Positions 8,435 through 17,054 are shown, counted from the stretch's first letter. The stretch is DNA of 45,338 bases from Thiohalocapsa sp. (GCF_022340605.1 NZ_JAJDNQ010000004.1:1-45338); one strand, 5' to 3'. A program made the numbers and translations. The notes: generated by a model from the letters alone, not told the origin.

Positions 8435-9694
8435 ATGAAAACTCATTTGATGTGGTTGTGTGGTCTGATCTGGGGCTTGGCTGTGTCTTCGGGCGGTCAC
8501 GCCGATACACAGGATATCTCGGCGCGTTTGGCCGAGGCTATCCACGAGAGCAGGACGCCTGGGGTCGTTTACCAGGAATACCATGGCGAGAACCTCATCG
8601 CTCATGGCAAGGCCGGTACGCGCATGCTTGGGCAGGACAGCCCCATTAGCTATGGCGATGTCATGCACTGGGGCTCCATGGGCAAGGCGCAGACGGCACT
8701 GCTGTGCGCCAATCTCATCAATGCCGGTGCACTCGAATCATTCGACGTGAAGCTCGTCGATCATGTTCTCCCGGAACAACGTGATGCTTTGCTGGCGAAG
8801 GATCGTCGCTATGGTCTGATCACGCTCCGCATGCTGCTGGGCATGTCCAGTGGAATCGATGACGACATGGTCACGGATGACTATTCAGATGCGTGGTTGT
8901 GGAGCCAGTATCGCTATAATCTGGAGCCATCTCTTGGGCGCAAATTGCTGGTGGACGAGTTGGCCAAGTCGTACGCATTGTCGGCCGATCCGGGTGCGAA
9001 GTATTTCTACTCCAATGTTGGCTACACCCTTGCCGGGTACATGGCCGAGACGGCCTGGAACCGCAAGCACCCCGATAATCGGATGACATACGAAGCGCTC
9101 ATGCGGGAACGTCTGTTCAAGCCGTTGGGAATCACAACCGCGAATCCGGGCGCACCGGGGATGACCAGTACCTACAGCGGCTTGCTCTTGCCGGCGGGGC
9201 CCACGCCTGTCGCCATCGGTCACAACATGCAAGACAACAACCCTGCTCCACATACGCCGAAGAACCAGCCTGTGGGCATCGGATACCGCTATGCCGATCT
9301 GCCGTTGGTGATGACCCCCGCCGGTCTCTGGGCCATGACGATTGGTGACATGGCCAAGCTTGAACGGGTTTACATGCAGTCTAAGCAGACACCGCTGCTG
9401 GACCGCGTCGGTGTGACGCTCGACCTCCTCAAGGCAATCGAAGAGCCTCATATCAAGGTGCAGGATCAGATGTACTTTACACTGGGCTGGTTGCGCGATA
9501 TGTCGGAAGCGGAAACCGTGCTGATGTATCAGGGAAGTAATGAACGATGGGTTTCGACCATTTCGATCAACGTAGCAAAGCAGCGCATGAAGATTGCCGG
9601 ATCGAATTCGGGGACGGAAGAGAATGGCATGTTCATGCGAAAACTGGTGCAGCTGTCCGACGGGGATCCGCATGTTCCTCCAGGCGACCAATGA
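8435..9694 (+). CDS. Secreted serine hydrolase, beta-lactamase (class C / PBP4-like) family
   Basis: A 419-aa protein with a clear signal peptide (MKTHLMWLCGLIWGLAVSSG, then GHA). The mature part has the family-S12 landmarks: S-M-G-K (WGSMGKAQTALL, the SxxK nucleophile) and Y-S-N (YFYSNVGYTLAG, the YxN motif). The third box, normally HxG or KTG near the C-terminus, is not obvious; MYQGSNERW is the best candidate, with Y in place of H. It is therefore probably a periplasmic esterase, peptidase or related hydrolase and not a proven antibiotic-degrading enzyme. The start at 8435 follows GAGG by about 8 bases and opens directly on the signal peptide; the frame stays open upstream without a better start. 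The gene stands alone and its codon third positions look less GC-rich than the housekeeping genes downstream, which fits acquisition. Confidence 0.85.
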   Translation: MKTHLMWLCGLIWGLAVSSGGHADTQDISARLAEAIHESRTPGVVYQEYHGENLIAHGKAGTRMLGQDSPISYGDVMHWGSMGKAQTALLCANLINAGALESFDVKLVDHVLPEQRDALLAKDRRYGLITLRMLLGMSSGIDDDMVTDDYSDAWLWSQYRYNLEPSLGRKLLVDELAKSYALSADPGAKYFYSNVGYTLAGYMAETAWNRKHPDNRMTYEALMRERLFKPLGITTANPGAPGMTSTYSGLLLPAGPTPVAIGHNMQDNNPAPHTPKNQPVGIGYRYADLPLVMTPAGLWAMTIGDMAKLERVYMQSKQTPLLDRVGVTLDLLKAIEEPHIKVQDQMYFTLGWLRDMSEAETVLMYQGSNERWVSTISINVAKQRMKIAGSNSGTEENGMFMRKLVQLSDGDPHVPPGDQ

Positions 9695-10279
9695 TTCTGA
9701 CTTTGTCTAGACGAGTACCTGAGCGGGGTAGTGCAATGTAGCGTCCTTGCCGAGAAGCCCTGAGACGGGACTGGATCAGTCCCGTCGTGCTTGGACCGGG
9801 TCGTGACTGCCGGCGTATTGCGGCACTGCTGCAATGGACCATGGCCAAGTGTTGCCCGCAATCGGCAATCTGATTGCTCGTGAAGATCCTGTTCCCTGGT
9901 GATTGTCGTGCTTGGCAGATGCGGTGCTTGCAGACCCACCGCGCCGGAAGGCGGACACTCCCTGATGTGAAGCCGGGAGCCCGCTGTGGGGCGTGCTGTG
10001 CATCTCAGTACCGGTGGACGAGGTCTCCGCTACGGGCAGCTAAGCGAACCCCTCATTTCTTGTCCGAGAGAGACGGTAACGGGCCAGAATCGGACCTTGC
10101 GCTTTCGGCGGAACGCTGCTGCCAGCAACCGTAGATTCCGCAGTGGTCGCTGGCTGACCGGACTTTTGGGGCTTGCGAGTGGTCCAATTGCTTTGGACAG
10201 GCTGATGAGCGTCTAGCAGTCAACCTGGGCATCAGTCCACTTCACTCGTTCGAGAAACAACCCCGAGAGGTGGCGAATC
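9695..10279. other. Intergenic stretch, nothing recognised
   Basis: About 585 bases between the serine hydrolase and the SnoaL-like stub. Short frames exist on both strands but none shows a family motif or convincing translation signals. I see no tRNA, strong hairpin or insertion-sequence end. Confidence 0.4.
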
Positions 10280-10420
10280 ATGAACAGAATGAGCAGAGAG
10301 GGCATGGACAAGGTCGTGAGCGACCATTTCTTGTACGAGGCCACCGATGACATTGAGGGCGTGCTGCGGACCTTCACGGACGACGCGCAGCACGTCGTCA
10401 ACTGCGCTAACCGATCCTGA
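10280..10420 (+). pseudogene. Truncated SnoaL-like / NTF2-fold protein (N-terminal stub)
   Basis: The 46-codon frame MNRMSREGMDKVVSDHFLYE...ATDDIEGVLRTFTDDAQHVV is a typical N-terminal helix-turn-helix of the SnoaL-like / nuclear transport factor 2 family, in which 'HF..EA..DVEGVLATFTDDAEHDVVG' is common. The reading ends seven residues after TDDAQHVV, where the family would continue with its beta sheet for another 80-100 residues. A GAGAGGTGG ribosome site precedes the ATG by about 8 bases. The stop is followed by a strong hairpin (10436-10458). Deletion of the 3' part is the simplest explanation; a functional micro-protein is less likely. Confidence 0.5.
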
Positions 10421-10435
10421 CCGTTGCTGGCGAAT

Positions 10436-10458
10436 CTCGCGACGCAAGACGTCGCGAG
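10436..10458. terminator. Hairpin between convergent ends
   Basis: CTCGCGACG and CGTCGCGAG form a perfect 9-bp stem around CAAGA. It lies 3' of both the SnoaL-like stub (plus) and the secreted protein (minus). There is no clean T-run, so it may act as a Rho-dependent or mRNA-stabilising structure. Confidence 0.45.
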
Positions 10459-10479
10459 GTCGTGGTCTCCGATTTCGCT

Positions 10480-11106
10480 TCACTCCAGCTGGAAGAGCGG
10501 TCCTGCCAGATCGTCAAAGCTCGAGGTATTCAACACCTGGACGCCGGCATTGTGCTCGCCGTTGAAGGGCGTGACGCTGTCTGGGCAACCCGCTGCAGAC
10601 GCGTCATAGGGTGAGTCGAACCAAAGTCCGATGTGATAGGTGTGAACGGGATCCGTCTTCGGGTTCTTGTCGGCATCCGTGAAGGGGTCACGGTGCACGA
10701 CCGGAGATGCGGCGACGCCCAGTGCGACGACAAAGGTTTCCTTGCTGAAGCGACCGATGAACTGCTCCTCTCCATGCCCATTCGCATCGGTCTCGAGATC
10801 ACCCTGATACCAGGAAAGCCCGAACGGGGGATTCGGGACCTGGATCACAAAGACGTCAAGCACCACGTTCTTGGGTAATCCGTCCACTGCAATATCCATC
10901 ACCTCGACAGGCCCCTGTGACGTCACGACAACGCTGCCCGCGGCGTACGGCAGGCAACCTGCTTGTACGATGCCTGGGGAGCGATCGAGATCGAACGCGA
11001 TGCTGTTGGTTGCGTTAGGATCGTCGTACTGGGCATGGGCGACGCCCGATACAGCGAGAGCCAACAAGGAAGGTTGGCAGATCGTAGTGAGCTTTTGTGT
11101 GAACAT
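10480..11106 (-). CDS. Secreted protein of unknown function
   Basis: 208 aa beginning with a signal peptide (MFTQKLTTICQPSLLALAVS, then GVAHA, cleavage probably after AHA before QYDDPN). The mature domain is all-beta in appearance, with VEVMDIAVDGLPKN, FVIQVPNPPFGLSWYQGDLE, FIGRFSKETFVVALG, a VVHRDPF...DKNPKTDPVHTYHIGLWF segment and a C-terminal FNGEHNAGVQVLN. Two cysteines (CLPYA and AAGCPDS) may form a disulfide. I recall similar unnamed secreted proteins in actinobacteria and proteobacteria but know no function. The gene stands alone on the minus strand with long non-coding flanks. Confidence 0.75.
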   Translation of the reverse strand: MFTQKLTTICQPSLLALAVSGVAHAQYDDPNATNSIAFDLDRSPGIVQAGCLPYAAGSVVVTSQGPVEVMDIAVDGLPKNVVLDVFVIQVPNPPFGLSWYQGDLETDANGHGEEQFIGRFSKETFVVALGVAASPVVHRDPFTDADKNPKTDPVHTYHIGLWFDSPYDASAAGCPDSVTPFNGEHNAGVQVLNTSSFDDLAGPLFQLE

Positions 11107-11977
11107 GGTGCGAATCTCCTATTAACCGATCGGGCTGCGCAATATGAGAGTCTTGTCCGGGGGGCGAGTCCCGGAGCGCGTGCGATCAGGATGCCCGTGC
11201 AGGCTTGTCGGGACGCGAATCGCTGGAGATCCCGCGCGGCACTAGCGAATGTTCCGGGACTTGCCTGGTGGTGTGCGGAACAGAGCTGTATTCGCGCATA
11301 TCCTTCTTCAGGGCATGCAGTGCCCAATTGAATCGCGGCTCTGTTGCGTTAACAGATACCGTCGCGAAGCTGACATTTCTGGACATGCGCAGCGTGGCGA
11401 TGCGGAATGCGAAGCGCTGCCTGAAGTAGGTCGCGCTGCCCAGCGAGAATGGGGCGGCTTCCAGGCTCACCTAAGATGCGTGGGGGCCGTATGGAGTCAA
11501 CTGCTACATGAGGCTGGTTTGCAGGCCCACCGACGCGTGTTTCGGTGCGTGCGACACTGAGTCAAGAGAGGGTCGCTGCGGCAGGGGCAAGAATGAGTGG
11601 GGTGGGGATGGGGAGTCGATTGGTCATGAGGGTGATCGTCCGATGGGGCCGTTCGGTTGTCACGTCACATACCTCATGGGCACGCGCCTGACACATTTTC
11701 CCCAGCCGCCGCGCTCGTCCGTGACCAAACAAGCACCGCTCCTCATGTTTCATCTAAGCCTAGACGCATCTGGCAGGATTGGTGACCATCCATTTTGTCG
11801 GTGAATTGCGATGCCGACTGGCTTGAAAGCCAGCTTACGTCACTTGCCCGGCCGGCTCAGCGCCCTAGGATTGCGGCAGCGACTGCCGATACCAGCGGGG
11901 CGTTGGCACCGCGCTGCACCACGATTTCCCAGCCTGGGTTGGATGTGCGCCCCGGAGCCCCGATGCCGGCGCCGCTG
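11107..11977. other. Long intergenic stretch, nothing recognised
   Basis: About 870 bases between the secreted protein and holC. Frames of 60-100 codons occur on both strands, all of low-complexity composition and without recognisable motifs. It holds the upstream region of the secreted-protein gene (from 11107) and the downstream flank of holC, and marks the change from sparse accessory DNA to compact core genes. No RNA gene or attachment-site duplication was seen. Confidence 0.45.
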
Positions 11978-12406
11978 TCAGCGCACCTCGTGGTGCTTCA
12001 GGTCATAGCCGCAGTCGCTGTAGTACTTCCAGCGCTTGCGGCCGGCCTGGAGGACGGTCCGGTCTTGGTCGAGCGGCTCGCATAGCCGCTCGAAGCGGGC
12101 GAAGAACTCGGGCACCTCGGGGCTCAGGTTGATGAGCACCTGATCCTCCGTCGCCGGCTCGCCGTCCATGCTGATGAGCACGGGTGTGAGCGCCGCGTTG
12201 GTCTCGCCCACCAGGCCGTGGGGTAGGAAGCTCTCTTCGCGGTAGGTCCAGAGCAGGCGGTCGAGGTTGCGGGCGGTGGCCACGTCCGCGCAGTGGATCA
12301 GCACCCGCTGGCCGTCCGCGCGGGCGCGCTCGGTGATGCGGCAGGTGAGTCGCAGCCGGTCGTCGCGAGCGCCATCGGCGAGGACGTAGAAGTCGATGCG
12401 GGTCAT
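11978..12406 (-). CDS. holC: DNA polymerase III chi subunit
   Basis: 142 aa starting MTRIDFYVLADGARDDRLRL, the standard opening of HolC, with LIHCADVATARNLDRLLWTY, FLPHGLV and VLINLSPEVPEFFARFERL in family order. Chi pairs with psi (HolD) in the clamp-loader complex and contacts SSB during replication. The ATG at 12406 gives the canonical N-terminus; the frame continues upstream by a dozen residues without support. It lies directly downstream of pepA on the same strand, the usual gammaproteobacterial pepA-holC order, with about 150 bases of repeat-rich DNA between. The C-terminal YYSDCGYDLKHHEVR is slightly longer than in enteric HolC. Confidence 0.92.
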   Translation of the reverse strand: MTRIDFYVLADGARDDRLRLTCRITERARADGQRVLIHCADVATARNLDRLLWTYREESFLPHGLVGETNAALTPVLISMDGEPATEDQVLINLSPEVPEFFARFERLCEPLDQDRTVLQAGRKRWKYYSDCGYDLKHHEVR

Positions 12407-12458
12407 GGCGTCGCGCCGCCCCCTCCAGGCCCGTCGCACCAAGATACGGGCAACAGTG

Positions 12459-12522
12459 TCATCGTTGTCGTTGTCGTTGTCGTTGTCGCTGTCGAAATCA
12501 GGATCGGCTTATGTGCCGATCC
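12459..12522. repeat. GTTGTC hexamer run plus hairpin between pepA and holC
   Basis: Four consecutive GTTGTC-type hexamers (about 12464-12487) are followed by GGATCGGC-TTATGT-GCCGATCC (12501-12522), a perfect 8-bp stem, and then GATCCCGAT-type repeats. Similar hexamers recur at 28948-28999 and 37407-37444. The hairpin is 3' of pepA and could attenuate or process the pepA-holC transcript. Confidence 0.55.
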
Positions 12523-12553
12523 CGATCCCGATTTCGGCTTCGACTCGGATGGG

Positions 12554-14038
12554 CTATGCGTCGGTCTCGACGCCACTGCGGTGGATGAGAAATTCGCTCA
12601 GCAGTGGCACCGGCCGGCCGGTGGCGCCCTTCTCTTTGCCTGTTGTCCAGGCGGTGCCGGCGATGTCGAGGTGCGCCCAGCGGTAGGACTTGGTGAAGCG
12701 CGACAGGAAGCAGGCAGCGGTGACGGCACCGGCGTCGCGCCCGCCGATATTGGCCATGTCGGCGAAGTTGCTGTCGAGCTGCTGCTGGTAGTCGTCCCAC
12801 AGGGGCATGCGCCAGACGCGGTCGTCGCTGGCCTCGCCGGCATGGGCGATCTCGGCGGCGAGCTTGTCGTCGCCGGTGAAGAGCCCGGACGGGTGGCGGC
12901 CGAGGGCGACGATGCAGGCGCCGGTGAGGGTGGCCATATCGAGCACCACGTCCGGCTCGAAGCGCTCCACGTAGGTGAGGGCGTCGCAGAGTATTAGACG
13001 GCCTTCGGCGTCGGTGTTGAGCACCTCGATGGTCTGGCCGGACATGCTGGTGACGACGTCGCCGGGCTTGTTGGCGTCGCCATCCGGCAGGTTCTCGGAG
13101 GAGGGCACGACGCCGATCAGGTTGAGGGGCAGGCCCATGCGCGCGGCCGCCACTACGGCGCCGAAGACGCTGGCGCCACCGGCCATGTCGTACTTCATCT
13201 CGTCCATGTCGGCGGCGGGCTTGATGGAGATGCCGCCGGCGTCGAAGGTGAGCCCCTTGCCCACCAGCACCACCGGCTTGGAGTCGTCGCCGCCCTTGTA
13301 GGTCATGACGATGAGCTTGGCAGGCTGGCGGCTGCCGCGGCTCACCGAGAGCAGGGCGCCCATGCCGAGTGCCTGCATGGCGTCCTCGTCCAGCACCTCG
13401 GTGGTGAGCGCGGCGTGCTCGCCGGCGAGCTCGACCGCACGATCGGCGAGATAGGTGGGTGTGCAGTGGTTGCCGGGCAGGTTACCGAGCTCGCGGGCCA
13501 GCGCGACGCCTTCGGCGATGGCGCCGGCATGGGCCACGGCCCGCTCGGCGGCGGCGTGCTTGGGCTTGTCCACCCAGATGCCGAGCGCTGCGAGCAGCAC
13601 CGGGGCATCGTCCTTGGGCTTCTTGGTCGCTTCGTAGCGGTAGGCGGTCTCGGCGGCCTTCAGGGCCGCCGCGCGGACGGAGGCGTAGTCGTCGAGGCCG
13701 TCCGGAAGCGCCAGTAGCGCCTTGTCCACACGCATCTCGCCGAGCCGTGCCAGGGCGCCGCCCAGCGCCTTGGTGAGCTTGCCGCGGTCACACTCCTTGC
13801 GCTTGCCGAGGCCGATCAGGAGCACCCGCTCGGCGGCGATGCCGGGCAGATCATAGGCGAGGAGCCAGCCCTTGCCGCCGTCCAAGTCGCCCTTGCCCAG
13901 GAGCGCCGCAATGGCGCCGCCGGTGGCCTTGTCGATGGCGTCGGCCGGCTGCGAGAGCTTGCGCTTGTCGAACACGCCGAGGATCAGGCAGGGGGTCTTG
14001 GCTTGGGCGAGGTCGCCACCGACGATCTTGAGCTGCAT
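12554..14038 (-). CDS. pepA: Cytosol (leucyl) aminopeptidase, M17
   Basis: 494 aa, full family length. The M17 catalytic signature NTDAEGRL is at residues 341-348, with metal ligands in GKGLTFDAGG (260-269) and the conserved YDMAGGASV (283-291). It cleaves N-terminal residues from peptides as a two-metal hexamer; in some bacteria PepA also binds DNA (xer/cer resolution, carAB). The N-terminal third (1-170) is the usual variable domain. It is transcribed away from lptG, with about 267 bases between starts, and towards holC. Divergent pepA/lpt arrangement is standard in gammaproteobacteria, but here the partner is lptG alone. Confidence 0.96.
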   Translation of the reverse strand: MQLKIVGGDLAQAKTPCLILGVFDKRKLSQPADAIDKATGGAIAALLGKGDLDGGKGWLLAYDLPGIAAERVLLIGLGKRKECDRGKLTKALGGALARLGEMRVDKALLALPDGLDDYASVRAAALKAAETAYRYEATKKPKDDAPVLLAALGIWVDKPKHAAAERAVAHAGAIAEGVALARELGNLPGNHCTPTYLADRAVELAGEHAALTTEVLDEDAMQALGMGALLSVSRGSRQPAKLIVMTYKGGDDSKPVVLVGKGLTFDAGGISIKPAADMDEMKYDMAGGASVFGAVVAAARMGLPLNLIGVVPSSENLPDGDANKPGDVVTSMSGQTIEVLNTDAEGRLILCDALTYVERFEPDVVLDMATLTGACIVALGRHPSGLFTGDDKLAAEIAHAGEASDDRVWRMPLWDDYQQQLDSNFADMANIGGRDAGAVTAACFLSRFTKSYRWAHLDIAGTAWTTGKEKGATGRPVPLLSEFLIHRSGVETDA

Positions 14039-14305
14039 GGGGTCTCCGTTGACGCTAGCTGCCGCGCGCGTGGTGTCGTGGCCCGAGGGCGCCGGCGCAC
14101 GCTTGGCGGGCGCTCGGTGGACACTGGAGTGAGGCTTGGGGGCGCTGGTGCGCCGCCGCCGCGCGTGGCTGTGGTACCTTCCGCGAGTCTACCGGAACGG
14201 CACGGGTGGCAGAAACGAGATGCGTGGGCAGCAGTGGGCAGGGGCGGCGGGGCCGCGCGGGACCAGATCGCGGTCATCCGGCCTGATGCCGCCGGATGCG
14301 CACGC

Positions 14306-15367
14306 ATGAACCGGCTGGATCGCTACCTGGCGCGCGCCGTCGTCGAAGGCTCGCTCCTGACGTTGGCAGTGCTGCTGCCGCTGCTTGGGTTCTTTCTGCT
14401 CGCCGACGAGGTCAACCACGTCGGCACCGAGCACTACAGCTTCATGGATGCGCTGTGGTTCGTGACCTTGAGCCTGCCGCGCTACGCCTACCAGATCTTC
14501 CCCATCGCGACGCTCATCGGCGCGCTGGTGGGTCTCGGCCAATTGGCGTCCGGCTCCGAGCTGGTGGCCATGCGCGCCGCGGGGGTGTCCATCGGCCGCA
14601 TCGTGCTCGGGGCGATGCTGGGTGGCGTCTTGCTGGCAGCGGGTGCTACGGTGGTGGGGGAGGGCATTGCTCCGCCGGCGGAGCAACGTGCCCTGGCGCT
14701 GCGGCAGATGGCGCAGAGCGGTGACGCTGTTGCCATGACCACCGCCGGGCTGTGGGCGCGCGACGGCGATACCTTTGTGAACATCCGCGAGCTCGAGCCC
14801 GGCGCCGTGCTGCGGGACATCCACATCTACCGCGTCAAGGGCACCACGCTGCTTTCCGCGACGCACGCACAAAGCGCCGTCTACGAGGATGGCGGCTGGG
14901 TGCTGCAGAACATCGAGCGCAGCCTGATTTCCGACAGCGGCGTCAGGGTGCAGCGCATGGACAAGGCTGGCTGGTCGTCGCTGCTGCGCCCGTCGCTGCT
15001 GAAGGTGATCGTCGTGGAACCGCAGGCGCTGTCCGTTTGGGGACTCTACCGGTACATCCGCTACATGCAGGCAAGCGGTCAGGACGCCGGCCGCTACGAG
15101 GTGGCGTTTTGGGGCAAGCTGGTGCAGCCGCTGCTCATCCTGGCCATGATTTTCGTCGCCATCCCGGTGCTGCTAGGGTCGGCGCGCACCACCGGCACCG
15201 GGGTTAAGGTGTTCGCCGGCATCGTCATCGGCATTGCGTTCTACCTGGTGAGCCGCAGCTTCGCGTTCCTGTCCCTGTTGTTTGGCATGAGCCCGCCGCT
15301 GGCGGCGCTGGCGCCGCCGCTGCTGTTCGTTGGCGGCGCCTTGCTGGTGCTGCGCAGGGTTGGCTGA
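14306..15367 (+). CDS. lptG: LPS export ABC transporter permease LptG
   Basis: 353 aa beginning MNRLDRYLARAVVEGSLLTL, the LptG N-terminus. Three transmembrane segments precede a periplasmic beta-jellyroll domain (about residues 130-260, with FVNIRELEPGAVLRDIHIYR and VYEDGGWVLQNIERSLI), and three more follow to the C-terminus (ILAMIFVAIPVLLGSAR, GIAFYLVSRSF). With LptF and LptB2 it extracts LPS from the inner membrane and passes it to LptC-A-D. The ATG at 14306 matches the family start; the open frame runs 300 bases further upstream into the divergent intergenic region and is not part of the gene. lptF, normally immediately upstream, is instead at 26639. Confidence 0.94.
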   Translation: MNRLDRYLARAVVEGSLLTLAVLLPLLGFFLLADEVNHVGTEHYSFMDALWFVTLSLPRYAYQIFPIATLIGALVGLGQLASGSELVAMRAAGVSIGRIVLGAMLGGVLLAAGATVVGEGIAPPAEQRALALRQMAQSGDAVAMTTAGLWARDGDTFVNIRELEPGAVLRDIHIYRVKGTTLLSATHAQSAVYEDGGWVLQNIERSLISDSGVRVQRMDKAGWSSLLRPSLLKVIVVEPQALSVWGLYRYIRYMQASGQDAGRYEVAFWGKLVQPLLILAMIFVAIPVLLGSARTTGTGVKVFAGIVIGIAFYLVSRSFAFLSLLFGMSPPLAALAPPLLFVGGALLVLRRVG

Positions 15368-15439
15368 TGGCGGAACGCAGGCGCCGGCGCGGCTGCCGGC
15401 AGGGCGGCCCGGGGTTCTGCCGGGGGCAAGCGGCGGGCT

Positions 15440-15799
15440 TCAGCTGAGATCTTCCGAGAAGGCGAGCAGCCGCGTCGCCTCTGCATCCACGGCGCTCAGT
15501 GCGATCCGGCAACCGTTGACGTCTCCAGCCCGCGCCCGTTGTTCCAGTAGCGTGAGCCGACTGCGCAGCGCGTGGACGCCGCAGTAGGCGGCGCCGCCGC
15601 TGATGTGGTGGGCTTGCTCCGCGGTGCCGGGCAGGTCGCCGTCCGCGTGCCGCTCCCGCAGCAGGCTGAGCTCGTGCGGCAGGGTCGCGCACAGGCCCTT
15701 GAGCAGGCTCAGCGCAAGCGCCCGGTTCCCACCGACGCTGGCTAGCGCCGCGTCCTCATCCCAGACGGGGAGGTCTGGGTCATCGTCGGTCGGGGTCAT
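15440..15799 (-). CDS. Stand-alone Hpt (histidine phosphotransfer) protein, BarA/GacS-like
   Basis: 119 aa that is almost entirely one Hpt four-helix domain. LPVWDEDAALASVGGN opens it, and QAHHISGGAAYCGVHAL carries the phosphorylatable His in the H-x-(L/I)-(K/S)-G-x-A context. The sequence resembles the C-terminal Hpt domain of BarA/GacS hybrid kinases (which have a similar YCGV after the His helix). In many gammaproteobacteria gacS/barA lies beside and divergent from cysM, as this gene does. It should shuttle phosphate to a response regulator such as UvrY/GacA, but the kinase and receiver domains are absent here. The start at 15797-15799 has GGAG about 8 bases upstream and overlaps the stop of a 33-codon ORF by four bases. 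Confidence 0.82.
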   Translation of the reverse strand: MTPTDDDPDLPVWDEDAALASVGGNRALALSLLKGLCATLPHELSLLRERHADGDLPGTAEQAHHISGGAAYCGVHALRSRLTLLEQRARAGDVNGCRIALSAVDAEATRLLAFSEDLS

Positions 15800-15897
15800 T
15801 CCAAGTCTCCATAAGCTGCCACGTGATCCGTGGCCAAACGTAACCCGTCGATGACTCGTTTGTACACCTCCTGTGTTAGTTGGTCCCTTTTGCGCAT
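15796..15897 (-). CDS. Possible 33-aa ORF coupled to the Hpt gene
   Basis: The frame MRKRDQLTQEVYKRVIDGLR, then LATDHVAAYGDLE, ends TGA inside the ATGA that starts the Hpt gene, an arrangement usual for translational coupling. The peptide is charged and could be two helices. The frame stays open further upstream with poor-looking sequence, so the ATG at 15897 is a guess. It could be a leader peptide or the tail of a lost longer protein. I know no matching family. Confidence 0.35.
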   Translation of the reverse strand: MRKRDQLTQEVYKRVIDGLRLATDHVAAYGDLE

Positions 15898-16163
15898 CGG
15901 TGTGCTGGTGCACAATGCTTGACCAAAGGGAGACGTCGATGATGGGCAGTCCCGCGCTGGGCAGTCAGGCCAAGATCGGCTCGGTACCGTGCCTCGCACA
16001 CGAATCTGGCTCACGAAGCGAGTGGTATTGCGGTTCTGCATGTTCGGTGTGCCGGATCGACAGCGGTGGGGCACGGTCGATGATCGGGCATGATGCCCGG
16101 CGGGAAAAACACCTAAAGCGTTGGCGTTTCCGTTAGTTACACATTTTGAGAGGCATCGCGCTG

Positions 16164-17054
16164 ATGGACTATCCGGGCATCGAGTATTTCGTCGGCAACA
16201 CCCCGCTAGTGCGCCTCAAGCGTCTGCCGGGGGCGACCTCCAACGTTGTCCTGGGCAAACTTGAGGGCAACAATCCCGCTGGCTCGGTGAAAGACCGGGC
16301 AGCGCTCAGCATGATCAGCCATGCCGAGGCCCGGGGGGATATCCAGCCCGGCGACACGCTTATCGAGGCCACCAGCGGCAACACCGGCATCGCGTTGGCC
16401 ATGGCGGCGGCCATCAAGGGCTACCCCATGCTGCTGATCATGCCGGAGAACATGAGCGTCGAGCGTCGCCAGGCCATGGCCGCCTACGGCGCGGAGATTC
16501 GGCTCACGCCGCGGGAGGCGAGCATGGAGGGCGCCATCGACCTCGCCCGCGAGCTGGAGACCCAGGGCTTCGGCAAGCGCCTGGACCAGTTCTCCAACGA
16601 AGACAACCCGCTGGCGCACCAGGAGACCACCGGCCCCGAGATCTGGCGCGACACCGGCGGCACGGTGACGCACTTCGTCAGTGCCATGGGCACCACCGGC
16701 ACCATCATGGGCGCCAGCCGCTACCTGAAGGCACAGAACCCGGCGGTTCAGATCGTTGGGGTCCAGCCGGCGGAGGGCTCCAGTATCCCCGGTATCCGGC
16801 GCTGGCCCGAGGCGTACCTGCCGAAGATCTACGACGCCGCGCGGGTGGATCGCATCATCGACGTGAGCCAGCAGGAGGCCGAGGAAACCATGCGTGCCAT
16901 GGCTGCCCGGGAGGGCATCTTCGCCGGCGTGTCCTCCGGCGGCGCCATGGCCGCGGCGCTGCGGTTATCGAAAGAAGTGGAAGACGCGGTGATCGTCACC
17001 ATCGTGTGCGACCGCGGTGACCGCTACCTGTCCACCGGCGTCTATCCCGCCTGA
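16164..17054 (+). CDS. cysM: Cysteine synthase B (O-acetylserine sulfhydrylase B)
   Basis: 296 aa, normal CysM length. The PLP-binding Lys is K43 in NNPAGSVKDRAAL; the substrate loop TSGNTGIALAMA, the phosphate-binding GTTGTIMG region and SSGGAMAAAL near the C-terminus are all in place. It makes cysteine from O-acetylserine and sulfide or thiosulfate. The ATG at 16164 follows GAGAGG (16148-16153) by about 10 bases; a TTG at 16146 is less likely. The cysM-rlmD order is conserved in gammaproteobacteria. A small palindrome (CGGGCA-TGA-TGCCCG, 16085-16099) lies in the upstream region. Confidence 0.95.
   Translation: MDYPGIEYFVGNTPLVRLKRLPGATSNVVLGKLEGNNPAGSVKDRAALSMISHAEARGDIQPGDTLIEATSGNTGIALAMAAAIKGYPMLLIMPENMSVERRQAMAAYGAEIRLTPREASMEGAIDLARELETQGFGKRLDQFSNEDNPLAHQETTGPEIWRDTGGTVTHFVSAMGTTGTIMGASRYLKAQNPAVQIVGVQPAEGSSIPGIRRWPEAYLPKIYDAARVDRIIDVSQQEAEETMRAMAAREGIFAGVSSGGAMAAALRLSKEVEDAVIVTIVCDRGDRYLSTGVYPA

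Noticed and set aside
12293..12997. 234-codon plus-strand frame with poly-Val stretch
   Set aside because: Antisense to holC and pepA; the Val run is just the GTTGTC hexamers.
14003..14305. N-terminal extension of LptG
   Set aside because: The extra 101 residues are Arg/Ala-rich, read through the divergent promoter region, and LptG homologues begin at the ATG at 14306.
15915..16136. ORF upstream of cysM on the plus strand
   Set aside because: Low-complexity translation without motif, and it ends before the cysM ribosome site; judged non-coding leader.
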